Shown: positions 34,520-47,019 of the stretch, in pieces
Numbering within the stretch: position 1 is the first letter of the stretch
Layout of the letters: the number at the start of each line of letters is the position of its first letter
Assembly (NCBI RefSeq): GCF_042453785.1
Contig: NC_091667.1
Span: 32,976,001 to 33,040,000 of the forward strand
Direction of reading: 5' to 3'
Length of the DNA stretch: 64,000 nt
Origin: Malus domestica
Lineage: Eukaryota > Streptophyta > Magnoliopsida > Rosales > Rosaceae
Translations under genes and position numbers: made by a program
The notes under the pieces: model-generated
What the model saw: the letters and a program-made list of their open reading frames with translations, nothing else
Databases searched by the model: none
What the model was told of the DNA's origin: nothing

Positions 34520-34987
34520 GTTATAACAACTAGAAATATGCAATTACTAAGTGGAGTTGATGCTATAATTGTATATAAGCCCAAGAACTTAAGTGAGTCA
34601 GAAGCTCTTGAACTCTTCAAGCAGTATGCCTTCAGAACAAACCAACCCACAAGAGATTATGATTGCCTATCGAGGCTTGCCATACAACATGCTCATGGCG
34701 TGCCTTTAGCACTAAAAATCTTGGGAGCATTGCATGTTTCTTCAAAGGGATGGAGAAAGAATATGTCACTAAAATTCTTGATAGCTGAGGCTTTTATCCC
34801 CATAGTGGATTAGGAGTTCTAGTTAACAGAATTCTCATCAATATCTCAGATTACGATATGTTTGAGATGCATGATTTACTGCAAAAAATGGGGTTGGAAA
34901 CAGTCCGCCAAGAATTTAATAGAGTCTGGAAGACGAAGTAGGTTATGGATTTATGAAGATGTTCATTGTACATTAACTCAAAATACG

Positions 34988-35470
34988 GTGAGATATATTC
35001 ATTACCTCTTTGTATGCAATATTGAGTATAGAAAGCTGAAATATGATTGCACAGCTTTGGAAACAGTTTCAACACCAAAGCCTCATAATATGAATCCTTA
35101 CTTCACATTTGCTACATTCCTACAGCTGGTACAAACAATTCAGGGATATTGTGGAAACTTTCTCATCATCAGGTCTCCGTCTCTCTCTTATGTACACAAG
35201 TAGAACACAAATTAAGTAAGCCGTTGTTTGTATTGTTGCAGCAGGGTAATCAGCTCCAGCTTCTTTCCTTAAATTTGTCTCTTCCAGGAAGTGAAATTCA
35301 TAACAAGGTATTGGGGTTCGCTATATGCGCTGTTAGTAAATTCAGGGGTGCTCATTATTGTGCATCTTATCTCTGTTCGATGTTTTTGCACCTTCAAAGG
35401 AGATCGTGGTGATTTCAATTACAATTTCTATATGGTCGATAGGGGATCCAGAGTCAGATTCCTTGAATTT
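34988..35470. other. Decayed 3' flank of pseudo-TNL2
   Basis: Scattered short frames only. SLNLSLPGSEIHNK near 35262-35310 faintly recalls the post-LRR region of TNLs (PGSEIP), but no exon can be assigned. Confidence 0.3.
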
Positions 35471-35910
35471 TTTTTTATTTCACAAGCAATTTGTGAAGTT
35501 CTAGTAGTTTTGTAGCTAAAATCATATACATCAAAGATTTCGGAGTAGTACCGTTACTACCGCAACATCAAATTAGAAGCCAAACAACTATTAATCTCTT
35601 GTTTTCTGCCGACAATGCTATTGGATATGGTACATATGTAAGATACTTACACTTAACCGGCAATATTTATGTTCACCCTAACTCACTCTTCATGTAAATA
35701 CGGAGATCGGGATATATTTCCAGTTTACAAAGAAGTTGTTGGGTAGGCAAGTGTAGATTCAACATAGTACTTTGACCCTTCCTTCGCATTTTCTTAGGTC
35801 AAAACCAAAGTACGCAAATTTCTTTTACACTGAAATTTCTTGAAGGAAGATGCAAAAATACATAAATAAATTTTCCTTTTTGGCGTGAATTGATTCCATA
35901 TGTGTTTTAT
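35470..35910 (+). promoter_or_regulatory. TNL-type upstream block, copy 1
   Basis: Matches 47820-48110 and, in part, 44265-44470. Shared text includes TTTGTGAAGTTCTAGTAGTT, CATATACATCAAAGATTTC, AGTTGTTGGGTAGGCAAGTG and a CTGAAATTTCTTGAAGG motif. In the third copy this block lies upstream of TNL4, so here it should be the relic promoter of pseudo-TNL3, whose TIR exon is missing. Confidence 0.55.
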
Positions 35911-35994
35911 TAATGTTTTTGAATAAACAAATTTTCAATGTAAAGTAATGCATTTTTCGTGTGCTAATCAATCATCTGATGAAATATATATCAG

Positions 35995-37150
35995 ATATCA
36001 AGTTGTTATCAAATTGCATATTAAATGGCATGACATGGTTTGTGCATTAGAGTTGTCAGGATTTCCATCTTGCCTGCAGGTGTTGGAAATCACTATGAAA
36101 GTACCTGGTATGGTGCATAGATCAGTGTCAAAAACATATTAATTCATCTTGCTCACAAGTGTTGAATTAATTTATTTTATGAAGTTTTGGGATATTTTAC
36201 TTGGACATGTGCCTATTTGGTATTTTCAGTTGTGTCTGTTGGTTACAAACATTGTTTGTATTGTTATTGGTCTAATGAAAGTGATGTATGATTGTTTTGG
36301 AGATGTATTCACACCTACAGGTTATGGTGATTTCATTAGATGAAGGATATCTGCATTGGCAGATTTAAGGCTTCAAAGAAGCATAAAGTGTAACTTGTGA
36401 GTTACAATAAGGTGAACCTGAGATGATATAAAGTAAGACATTCTGATTAATTTAAAGTTTAATTTAAAGTTTAATCTCTTGATCATAATTTGTATTTCAT
36501 GTGAATATGAGGATCTTAGCATGTGTGATTATGAAGGTTCTAGGTTGTGTCAACTCTACAACTTTATTAGTTCCACGTTAAGAAATGCATTTGACAGAAG
36601 CTGCATTAAGGACGAGATTTAATCACTGTTACATGGCCACTAAAGTGACATTAGTCTCCAATCTCAAGTATAAACATGAATATTACATTTTGTAGACCAA
36701 GTGGGAGAATGTTGGATTTATCCAATATAAATCAACCTTTAAGTGGTTTACTACATGTAATAGGAATGTAATATTGGAGAATAATGTTAATTGTGATTTG
36801 ATCTCTTAAAGATATCAATCCTATATAAGGTGTCTTATATTGGAAATAGGATTGATGGAATCTTTAATTGAATATGATTATGATACTTGACTTGGAGGCT
36901 AATAAAATAAGTTTAGGTTTCCTTTATGGATGGAAACCCTAGCTTTTAGCTTATATAAAAACACCGGTCTCTATAAGCTCTAGAACACACAACATAATGC
37001 TTCCCATAGAGTAGTTGTATTCGGCTAGGAGTTTATAGAAGATCTTGATGTTGCCATGCTTTGCTACTTTTGTGTTCAACTTCCATGGCCGCCGTTGGAA
37101 TCAGGTCAGTCAATCCTTCATTTGTGTTTTAATTATATAACCTTATAAGT
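35995..37150 (+). mobile_element. Copia-type retrotransposon remnant with 3' LTR
   Basis: A purine-rich tract (CAAGTGGGAGAA at about 36698-36709) directly precedes TGTTGGATTTATCC at 36710, the standard junction of a Copia 3' LTR. The LTR runs to about 37150, where NB-ARC sequence resumes. Upstream, 35995-36700 is AT-rich 3' internal sequence without pol domains. The element replaces the TIR exon and intron 1 of pseudo-TNL3. A 5' LTR is not seen. Confidence 0.6.
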
Positions 37151-37151
37151 T

Positions 37152-39274
37152 TGCCGTATGGGTGGTTTAGGCAAAACAACCATTGCTATAGCTGTTTATG
37201 ATGAAATCGCTTGTCGTTTTGAAGCTTGTTGCTTTCTTGAAAATATCAAGGAAGGTTTCATGAAGCAAGGCAAACTACATATGCAGGCAGAACTTCTATC
37301 TAGTATCTCGAACAACAAGGAGGGGAGTTCCGACATTTCGAAGAAAGGTTTCCAGGTGATATTAAGTAGCCTAGGTCAGAGAAAAGTTCTTATTGTTATG
37401 GATGATGTGGACGCATTAGAACAAATTGAAGCTTTACTTGGAGGGCAACGGTTCTTTGGTGGTGGAAGTAGAATCATTATAACAACTAGAGATTCGCAAT
37501 TACTAAGCTTAGTTGATGCTATTATACATATAAACCCAAGATTTTGAGTGAGCCACGAGCTCTGGAACTCTTTAGGCGGTACGGCTTCAGAAAAAACCAA
37601 CCCATAAGAGATTATTATATTCTCTCGAGTCGTGCAATAAAATATGCTGAAGCTCTGCCTTTAGCACTCAAAGTCATAACAAAACTGTACGTGAGTGGGC
37701 AGATGCATTAGAGAAATTAAAAGATACCCCGCAAAGCGGGATTAATGAAGTGATAAGAACAAGCTTTGATGGACTAGATCATAAAGAGAAGAAGATCTTT
37801 CTAGATATTGCATGTTTCTTTAAAGGAATAAAAAAAGACTATGCAACAGAAATTCTGGATACAATCCTCATGCTGGGATAAGAGTTCTAAGGGATCGAGC
37901 ACTCATAACTGTCTCATGGGAGGGGGAACTTGAGATGCATGATTTACTAGCGGAAATGGGTTGGGAAATAGTTCGCCAAGAATCTATCGAAGAGCGTGGG
38001 AGACGAAGTAGGTTGTGGAGTTATGAAGATGTCCATCATGTGTTAACTCAAAATAAGGTGAGAAATCATTTTCTTATGCAATGCTTAGTAGAGAACTTCA
38101 ACTTTTGACCAAAATCTATTTCTTAGGGCTATTTGATAAACATTTTTGTTTTCAATGTTTATTTTTCATTTTTTTTAATAAGGGGGTTTTTAACTTTAAT
38201 CATTCAAGAAGATTGAAATTTAAAATAAACCTGGTGCTAGATTACATATTGATTATAATCCATTGATGTGTCCTCAATTCAAAATAATTAACGTGCATTT
38301 TATTTAATGTATATAAATTTATTAATATACAAATATTCATTTATTTTTTGACCAAAAAAGAGTTTTTTAATTTTTAATTTATTAATTTTATTTAACATTC
38401 TTCGACTCAATTAATGTACCGAAATGTATTATATTGAACTAATGTTAGTACCGAAATGTATTATATTAAATTAATGTACCTAAATATGTGTACCGAAATG
38501 TATGCATCAAAATGTATTATATTGAATTAATGTACCTAAATGTTTGTATCGAAATGTATGTACCTAAATGTATGCATCGAAATCTATTATAATGAATTTA
38601 ATGTACCTAAATGAAGAAAACAAAATACATCGAAATATATTGTAGAACAAAAATTAGTTTCTCTAAATGTTTACAACAAAATATATTACGATAAATAAAA
38701 TGAAAATGAAATAAAATTAATAAATTAAAAATTAGGAAGAAAAAATGAAATAATTAAAAAATCAAAATATAATTAATAAATGAGATTATTAATGTATCAA
38801 GGGACTAAAATTAGATTTTGATCTTACTCATGATTTTAATCTAAAGGTTATCTTTGCCAAGGATTAAAATGAAGTTTTCTATTTTAATAATTGAAAATTG
38901 AAAACAATTACCAAACAAGTTGTGTGTTTTCAATTTTTAGATTTCTAAAAAAGATAATCAAAACAAAGTTGAAAACTGAAAACGAAATGATTATTGAATG
39001 GCTCCTTAAGAAACAAGCATTAACTTCATAATCCAAACTAAGGCTCTCTGTTTTTACCTTCATTTTTATCTGCACAGGCTACAGAAGCAGTAGAAAGCAT
39101 AATCCTGAATTTGTGGAACTCAGATGAGGTATGCTTAAATGCTGAAGGTTCTGTTATTATGACTCAACTAAGACTTCTCAAGATCACACAAAATCGTTAC
39201 TGCAAACAACACCTGATTGGGCACTTAAAGTTTCTTTCTCGTGAGTTGAGGTGTCTCAGCTGGATAGGTTCCCC
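37152..39274 (+). pseudogene. Pseudo-TNL3: NB-ARC and first LRR exon only
   Basis: The NB-ARC exon (to 38057) starts at its P-loop MGGLGKTTIA, next to the Copia LTR, and continues VLIVMDDVDALEQIEALLGG, GSRIIITTRDSQLL, ELFRRYGFRKNQP, KKIFLDIACFFKGIKKDY and MHDLLAEMGWEIV. Frames break near 37530, 37680 and 37860. Intron 2 (38058-39077) is enlarged by AT-rich sequence. Exon 3 (39078-39274) encodes SDEVCLNAEGSVIMTQLRLL and stops at LRCLSWIGSP, where a hAT-like terminus enters. The sequence is closer to TNL4 than to TNL1. It has no TIR or LRR array and is dead. Confidence 0.85.
38400..38700. repeat. AT-rich short tandem motif in pseudo-TNL3 intron 2
   Basis: The motif (TAATGTA)CC(T/G)AAATGTATTATATT recurs irregularly about eight times between 38410 and 38640, for example CCGAAATGTATTATATT. 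It looks like a degraded minisatellite and has no coding meaning. Confidence 0.5.
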
Positions 39275-39763
39275 TAGGCCTGGCAATTCCTGACACGACC
39301 CGATAACCCGACACGACACGACACGAAATTAACAGGTGTTCGGGTCGACACGATAACGAAACGGGTCGTTATCGGGTAACCCGATAAGCACCTGTTAAGA
39401 TAACGGGTTTGTTCGGGTATACACGTGGGTAACACGATACACGATAAACAGAATATTAATTTAATAATTTATAACCCTAAAAAAATACTATAATAATTAT
39501 ATATATATTAATTTAACAATTTTATACCCCTAAAAACTATAATAATTATATATATATATATTAAATTAACTATAATAATTATAATAATTATATATACTAC
39601 AATAATTATACCCAAAATATTAACTATAATAATTATATATATATGTATATATATATATTAAATTTTATACCCCTAAAAACTATAATAATTATACATACAA
39701 AATAAATAGATTTAAATCTACTTAATAAATAAATATATATATACACACACACACCATTGAACT
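39275..39763. mobile_element. hAT-like terminus with subterminal inverted motifs
   Basis: TAGGCCTGGCAATTCC at 39275 interrupts TNL exon 3 and resembles hAT terminal repeats (TAG..CTGGCAA). Just inside lie multiple CGACACGATAACG-type motifs on both strands, and an inverted pair TTAACAGGTG / CACCTGTTAA. AT-rich sequence with ATAATTATATATA runs follows into the 346-bp array. The other terminus was not found. Confidence 0.45.
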
Positions 39764-42700
39764 TCATGGGATACGAATTATACGAAACTAATTTCAACGA
39801 TCCAACCGTCAAACATGTTTGTATATACTTCGAGATCGCATACGCCAAAAGTTGAAAAAAACAAACATTCAGAGAGCAAGTAACGGGACAAAACTTTTCG
39901 ACGGTTATAAACGAAAAATCACGATTTAACGGTCATTTTAACTCTGATTTTGATGATTTTTTACAACCACACTCCTTGACCCTATATGAATACAATGATT
40001 GAATTCGATCTTCAATTTCAAATATTTACACTAATTTTATACTTAATAAAAGTATGAATAAACTCTTAAGTATTAGTGAATCTATTGTTTTGATGGGATA
40101 CTCATTCTACAAAACTAGTTTCAATGATCCAACCGTCAAACATGTTTGTAAATACTTCGAGATCGCATACGCCAAAAATTGCAAAAAACAAACATTCAGA
40201 GATCAAGTAACGGGACAAAACTTTTCGACGGTTATAAACAAAAAATCACGATTTAACGGTTATTTTAACTCCGATTTTGATGATTTTTACAACTACACTC
40301 CTTGACCCTATATGAATACAAGTAATGAATTCGATCTTCAATTTAAAATATTTACACTAGTGGATACCACAAAATCTTATGTTATACTTAATAAAAGTAT
40401 GAATAAACTATTAAGTATTAGTGAATCTATTGTTTTGATGGGATACTCATTCTACGAAACTAGTTTCAAAGATCCAACCGTCAAACATGTTTGTATATAC
40501 TTCGAGATCGCATACGTCAAAAATTACAAAAAAACAAACATTCAGAGATCAATTAACGGGACAAAACTTTTCGACGGTTATAAAAAGAAAAATCACAATT
40601 TAACGGTCATTTTAACTCTGATTTTGATGATTTTTTGCAGCTACACTCCTTGACCTTATATGAATACAATGATTGAATTCGATCTTCAATTTAAAATATT
40701 TACACTAGTGGATACCACAAAATCTTATATTATACTTAATAAAAGTAGGAATAAACTATTAAGTATTAGTGAATCTATTGTTTTGATGGGATACTCATTA
40801 TACGAAACTAGTTTCAATGATCCAACCGTCAAACATGTTTATATATACTTCGAGATCGCATAGGCCAAAAATTGCAAAAAAAAAACATTCAGAGATCAAG
40901 TAACGGGACAAAACATTTGACGGTTATAAACGAAAAATCACGATTTAACGGTCATTTTAACTCCGATTTTGATGATTTTTTACAACCACACTCCTTGACC
41001 CTATATGAATACAATGATTGAATTCGATCTTCAATTTAAAATATTTACACTAGTGGATACCACAAAATCTTATGTTATACTTAATAAAAGTGTGAATAAA
41101 CTCTTAAGTATTAGTGAATCTATTGTTTTGATGGGATACTCATTCTACGAAACTAGTATCAATGATCCAACCAACAAACATGTTTTTATATATTTCGTGA
41201 TCGCATAGGCCAAAAATTGCAAAAAACAAACATTCAGAGAGCAAGTAACGGGACAAAACTTTTCGACGGTTATAAACGAAAAATCACGATTTAACGGTTA
41301 ATTTAACTCCGATTTTGATGATTTTTTACAACTACACTCCTTGACCTTATATGAATACAATGATTGAATTCGATCTTCAATTTAAAATGTTTACACTAGT
41401 GGATACCACAAAATCTTATGTTATACTTAATAAAAGTATGAATAAACTCTTAAGTATTAGTGAATCTATTGTTTTAATGGGATACTCATTCTACGAAACT
41501 AGTTTCAATGATCCAACCGTCAAACATGTTTGTATATATTTCGAGATCGCATACGCCAAAAATTGCAAAAAAAAAACATTCAGAGAGCAAGTAACGGGAC
41601 AAAACTTTTCGACGGTTATAAACGAAAAATCACTTTAACGGTTAATTTAACTCCGATTTTGATGATTTTTTACAACTACACTCCTTGACCTTATATGAAT
41701 ACAATGATTGAATTCCATCTTCAATTTAAAATATTTACACTAGTGGATACCACAAAATCTTATGTTATACTTAATAAAAGTATGAATAAACTATTAAGTA
41801 TTAGTGAATCTATTGTTTTGATGGGATACTCATTCTACGAAACTAGTTTCAAAGATCCAACCGTCAAACATGTTTGTATATACTTCGAGATCGCATACGT
41901 CAAAAATTACAAAAAACAAACATTCAGAGATCAATTAATGGGACAAAACTTTTCGACGGTTATAAAAAGAAAAATCACAATTTAACGGTCATTTTAACTC
42001 TGATTTTGATGGTTTTTTGCAGCTACACTCCTTGACCTTATATGAATACAATGATTGAATTCGATCTTCAATTTAAAATATTTACACTAGTGGAAACCAC
42101 AAAATCTTATATTATACTTAATAAAAGTATGAATAAACTATTACGTATTAGTGAATCTATTGTTTTGATGGGATACTCATTCTACGAAACTAGTTTCAAA
42201 GATCCAACCGTCAAACATGTTTGAATATACTTCAAGATCGCATACGTCAAAAATTACAAAAAACAACATTCAGAGATCAAGTAACGGGACAAAACTTTTC
42301 GACGGTTATAAACGAAAAATCACGATTTAACGGTCATTTTAACTCCGATTTTGATGTTTTTTTACAACCACACTCCTTGACCCTATATGAATACAATGAT
42401 TAAATTCGATCTTCAATTTAAAATATTTACACTAGTGGAAACCACAAAATCTTATATTATACTTAATAAAAGTATGAATAAACTATTAAGTATTAGTGAA
42501 TCTATTGTTTTGATGGGATACTCATTCTACGAAACTAGTTTCAATGATCCAACCGTCAAACATGTTTATATATACTTCGAGATTGCATACGCCAAAAATT
42601 GCAAAAAACAAACATTAAGAGATCAAGTAACGGGACAAAACTTTTCGACGGTTATAAACAAAAAATCACGATTTAACGGTTATTTTAACTCCGATTTTGA

Positions 42701-43862
42701 TGATTTTTACAACTACACTTCTTGACCCTATATGAATACAATTAATGAATTCGATCTTCAATTTAAAATATTTACACTAGTGGATACCACAAAATCTTAT
42801 GTTATACTTAATAAAAGTATGAATAAACTATTAAGTATTAGTGAATCTATTGTTTTGATGGGATACTCATTCTACGAAACTAGTTTCAAAGATCCAACCG
42901 TCAAACATGTTTGTATATACTTCAAGATCGTATACGTCAAAAATTACAAAAAACAAACATTCAGAGATCAAGTAACGGGACAAAACTTTTCGACGGTTAT
43001 AAACGAAAAATCACGATTTAACGGTCATTTTAACTCCGATTTTGATGTTTTTTTACAACCACACTCCTTGACCCTATATGAATACAATGCTTGAATTCGA
43101 TCTTCAATTTAAAATATTTACACTAGTGGATACCACAAAATCTTATATTATACTTAATAAAAGTATGAATAAACTATTAAGTATTAGTGAATCTATTGTT
43201 TTGATGGGATACTCATTCTACGAAACTAGTTTCAATGATCCAACCGTCAAACATGTTTATATATACTTCGAGATTGCATACGCCAAAAATTGCAAAAAAC
43301 AAACATTAAGAGATCAAGTAACGGGACAAAACTTTTCGACAGTTATAAACGAAAAATCACGATTTAACGGTCATTTTAACTCCGATTTTGATGATTTTTT
43401 ACAACTACACTCCTTGACCCTATATGAATACAATGATTGAATTCGATTTTCAATTTAAAATATTTACACTAGTGGAAACCACAAAATCTTATGTTATACT
43501 TAATAAAAGTATGAATAAACTCTTAAGTATTAGTGAATCTATTGTTTTGATGGGATACTCATTCTACGAAACTAGTTTCAATGATCCAACCGTCAAACAT
43601 GTTTGTATATATTTCGAGATCGCATACGCCAAAAATTGCAAAAAACAAACATTCAGAGAGCACGTAACGGGACAAAACTTTTCGATGGTTATAAATGAAA
43701 AATCACGATTTAACGGTTAATTTAACTCTGATTTTGATGATTTTTTACAACTACACTCCTTGACCTTATATGAATACAATGATTGAATTCGATCTTCAAT
43801 TTAAAATATTTACACTAGTGGATACCACAAAATCTTATGTTTATACTTAATAAAAGTATGGT
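39764..43862 (+). repeat. Tandem array of about 346-bp units (about 12 copies)
   Basis: Unit starts (ATGAATACAATGATTGAATT or a variant) fall at about 39986, 40312, 40660, 41005, 41351, 41695, 42042, 42387, 42732, 43078, 43424 and 43770, giving periods of 344-348 bp apart from one shortened unit. Each unit contains GATCCAACCGTCAAACATG, CGGGACAAAACTTTTCGACG and GATTTTGATGATTTTTTACA. Most units keep a frame of 60-120 codons, but 346 is not a multiple of three, so neighbouring units are out of phase and no fused protein exists. The array probably belongs to the hAT-like insertion in pseudo-TNL3. Confidence 0.9.
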
Positions 43863-44260
43863 ATAGTATTATTGTTTTATTTTTTTTCATAATTATTTTG
43901 GTAAACTTCTCATAATTTGAATGATTTTTAATGTTTGGTTTTTCTATGCTTAGTTTATGCAGAAGATAGTTATGACGTGGAAAACCTTACTGAAAACATC
44001 ATCAACATAACTCTTGAAGGCAATAGATCAAGCCAAAGTTCCAATGCAATTTCATGATGATCGATGTAAATCGAGGATTTTGTAAATTGAGGTTTAAACT
44101 TTTGAGAAAGATTTTACAACCTTGAAAACAAAAACTGTTTCATTTTGCATATCCTTGCACATTTAAAATTTGTAATAGATTAGTAGTGTATGTATTATTT
44201 TTTTATTAGGCTCTTATTTTCGAGTGTAAATGTAGTACTTAAACGATAAATGTGTTTTAA
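43863..44260 (+). other. Right flank of the satellite array
   Basis: AT-rich. A short coding-like stretch at about 43958-44062 reads AEDSYDVENLTENIINITLE before stops. It could be the end of a transposase exon, but I do not recognise it. Confidence 0.3.
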
Positions 44261-44264
44261 TGTT

Positions 44265-44500
44265 ATTGGATATAGCCCATACATGCAATGTTTATACTTA
44301 ACCGGAAATATTTTCGTTGACCCTAACTCTCTCTTCACGTGAAATAAGGAGATCGGGATATATTTCCGATTTACAAAAAAGTTGTTGGGTAGACAAGTGT
44401 TTATGCAGATTCCTTTCACACTGAAATTTCTTCCAGACCTGAAAACACATAAAGCATAATTCTCTTTTCCCTACTGCCGTAGCCCATTCCATTATTCCAC
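44265..44500 (+). promoter_or_regulatory. TNL-type upstream block, copy 2 (partial)
   Basis: Shares GGAGATCGGGATATATTTCC, AAAGTTGTTGGGTAGACAAG and a CACTGAAATTTCTT motif with the blocks at 35470-35910 and 47820-48110. No TNL exon follows it, so it is an orphan relic. Confidence 0.5.
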
Positions 44501-45180
44501 TATCTCAAATCTGAACTCTTTGACCGAGACAGTTCTCTTTTTGAAGGAGATGTGGAAACATATAAAGTAGATCAATAAAAGCATGGAATATTTGAAGGAA
44601 AGTTAAGAATACTAAATTTATAGTTAAAATTTAGAAAATTTTAATGAAAAGTTTCCGGTATTATTTAATTTAACGAAAAATCATATTTTTACACTAAAAA
44701 GTCAATTATGATACTATTTATTTTATCTTTTATTTTGTCCTTATCATTAAAACTCAAAGTTTTCAAACATTTTTCATTAATTTTCCTTGAAATTTATACA
44801 TTAAATGATGTATTATCAATGAGTATGCTCTTCAAAAAATAATAATCTAATATTCAATTTTCATGTTATTTAATTTACAAAATTTTATTTATAAATTAAA
44901 TCTTTCTAATATTACTCTCCGCTCACCTATGCCTCTTCTTTGAAAAACTCAATATTGAATATGGGTCCCTTCATTAACACAACAAAAATTTAACTCAAAG
45001 ATTTTCTCTCCCTCCGCCTTCTCTTACTCCCCAAACCCATGAATTCCCGTATTTTCATAAAGATAAAGATAGTACAAAGATTTATGAGAATATGGGAGAA
45101 GGTTTGGCAATTAAAAGTTACAACAATAAAATTATTAACATAAAAAAAAATCTAAAAGGAAGGAACAATCAATGCTAAAT
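44500..45180. other. AT-rich intergenic region
   Basis: No gene or repeat that I can support is seen in this stretch. Confidence 0.4.
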
Positions 45181-45184
45181 CTAA

Positions 45185-45900
45185 ATGTGTTTGCTTCTCG
45201 AATTCCACATCAACAACACTCGTCATCTCATGCCAGCAGAAGCTGATGGAGTAGACATAGAAAAACTAAAATTTGGGGGGAGGGGAGAGAGAGAAAAATG
45301 TAGAGGGAGATTTAGATCTTTGGGAATTTTTTTTTTTTTTGGGCTACAGATTCAAACTTCATATTTTTATATCTGATTACACAATTCAGATTTGGGGTTT
45401 AGAGAATTTTTTCATGATTTTTTTACAACTTTGCAGCCATGTTTACCAATTTCATGGTCGGAGAGAGGAGTGAAACGACTGAAATTTGGGAAGCACTGCT
45501 GCAGGTTTCCATCAGGCAGAGGGAAGACGAAGTGGGAGAGAAAGAGAGAAAATATCAAGTTTAATTGTAATTTTAAGTTATTTTATTGTGTTAGTGGCGG
45601 AATCCATCTGCAGTATTGATTTTTCAGAGTAGAGGCATACTTGGGTGGAAAGTCCGCTCCCGTAGCATTTCCCATATTTGAATATGTTTTATTCTGTTAT
45701 TTATGCGGTCCAAAGGAATCATGTTTTACATATTCCCCATCTTGTTATTAAATTGCTTCTTCATGTGTCACATTCCTTGGAATTGAATTTCGATGCACTA
45801 TAAATAAAGAGAAAAAAAATTTGTTTAATAGGGGCTGGCTTTACCATTGAAAATGACTATAAAGTATGAATTAAAGAACACGTCTTTACCAAAACTATTC
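45185..45900. other. Unassigned region with short frames
   Basis: Short overlapping plus-strand frames (45185-45620) contain purine-rich runs (GGGGAGAGAGAGAAAAATG) and a T-run at about 45328. There is no recognisable domain. It may be a worn gene fragment. Confidence 0.25.
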
Positions 45901-45919
45901 CTTTTTTCATATTTCTTAT

Positions 45920-46030
45920 TTAATAGTTGTCCCGCTTTTAGTCTAGTGGTAGTTATTTTCATCCTCGACTTTAGAAGAGAATCCAAGTTGGAACGTGGCA
46001 TCTCTATTTGTTATAAAGAAATAGATGTGT
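45920..46030 (+). mobile_element. Possible worn tRNA-derived SINE
   Basis: TAGTCTAGTGGTAG near 45938 resembles a tRNA A box, and GAATCCAAGTTGGAAC about 35 bases later resembles a mutated B box. The tail is not clear. Confidence 0.3.
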
Positions 46031-46039
46031 GTTTTTCTT

Positions 46040-46825
46040 TTCTTTTTTTAATCTATGAAGCAAATGTGTGGTTGTTGCCATGTTACTTCTCATATGCTTC
46101 CACATTTCAACATAAAATAATGCATTATTGATAGTTGAATAGTCATTGTTATAATCTATTGGATAATCTTTGTCATTTATGTTCGTTTCTTTCCTCTTTT
46201 CCTCTCTCTTTCACTACACATTCCTAGGCGGCGGTATGTCGTTTCTCAAGTCCATATGCCAACATTATTATATTATAAACTTCTGTTTTTGTGGACTGAA
46301 GGAGCTTGACTTGGGATTAGGTATTTCAGTATCATCCATTTGGCAACACAACCACTGCCATTTTTTCATACATATATAATCTCTATACACACTTTTTGTT
46401 ATACTGAGTGTATCTTATATTGAAGTCACCATTTACGGTGGGGATATTGATATCATAGACAAGAACCACTAGGACTTGAGTTGACGGAAGCAGTGGCGAA
46501 GTTAGGAATTATCTTGGAAGGGACGAAATTTAAAAGAGTAAATGTTCCAAGAAATTGTAGACAACAAAATCCTTTTAGATAGTAGAGAATATTAATGTCA
46601 TTCATAATTTATTAATACAAACAAGTTGCAATTGTTGTTGGCGAAATTTCATGCCTTGAAAACGTCGCATAATAAGCTAATTAACAATAAAAGCAAAAAC
46701 ATCTCTCTCAATGTAAACAACCAAACCATCACTTGATCATTGAGCTCCCATTTTGTTATGCAGTGGTGTTTTGAAAAATATTCATAGCAGAAAACACCAT
46801 TTCAACCTAACCAGTTGCAATTGGT
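46040..46825. other. Intergenic, nothing firmly assignable
   Basis: Contains a segment (AGCAGTGGCGAAGTTAGGAA near 46489) of the kind common at worn dispersed repeats. ACATCTCTCTCAATGTAAAC near 46700 is shared with 15500. No coding sequence is supported. Confidence 0.3.
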
Positions 46826-46849
46826 AATACAAAAGCCAATGTAAGAATG

Positions 46850-46896
46850 TATAGGGTGAGAAGCCCTATTGTTGTAGTGTGGCTGCCACCACTGTA
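46850..46896 (+). pseudogene. Relic of a subtilase 3' end
   Basis: Reads VRSPIVVVWLPPL, matching the C-terminus seen at about 24540-24579. The same T-run and GGCGTGAAGTAATATCAATG-type 3' flank follows as in that copy. It is too short to be more than a relic of a second subtilase fragment. Confidence 0.5.
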
Positions 46897-47019
46897 TTTT
46901 TTTTTTTGGCGTGAAGTAATATCAATGTTTGTTTTTATTAATGCTTTGGAATAAACACATTTTCTGTAATATTTGGTCTCCTTTGCTTGCTGCTGCGATG
47001 TTCAAATCCGGTTTCAGCC

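Larger units (their letters stand above)
24776..34987 (+). pseudogene. Pseudo-TNL2, split by about 8 kb of transposons
   Basis: Exon 1 (24776-25261) is a broken TIR domain: LKYDVFLNLRG, KALDQKAVNTFIDAKELQK, SSTWCLKELVQIME, YGVDPSDIRKQ, with several frame changes. Intron 1 starts GTAAGTTTAATTT and resumes at about 33371 with text matching TNL4 intron 1 (GTATTTTTACCGTAGAAATA), so everything between is inserted. Exon 2 (33701-34987) is an NB-ARC without its P-loop: DVEKLSQIEA, QLLSGVDAI, ALELFKQYAFRTNQPTRDYD, HAHGVPLALKILGA, MHDLLQKMG, with stops, deletions and a solo LTR at 34077-34519. No LRR exon was found downstream. It is clearly dead. Confidence 0.8.

Noticed and set aside
39764..43862. 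CRISPR-like array
   Set aside because: Units of about 346 bp with no unique spacers, in a plant nuclear context: this is a satellite-type tandem repeat.
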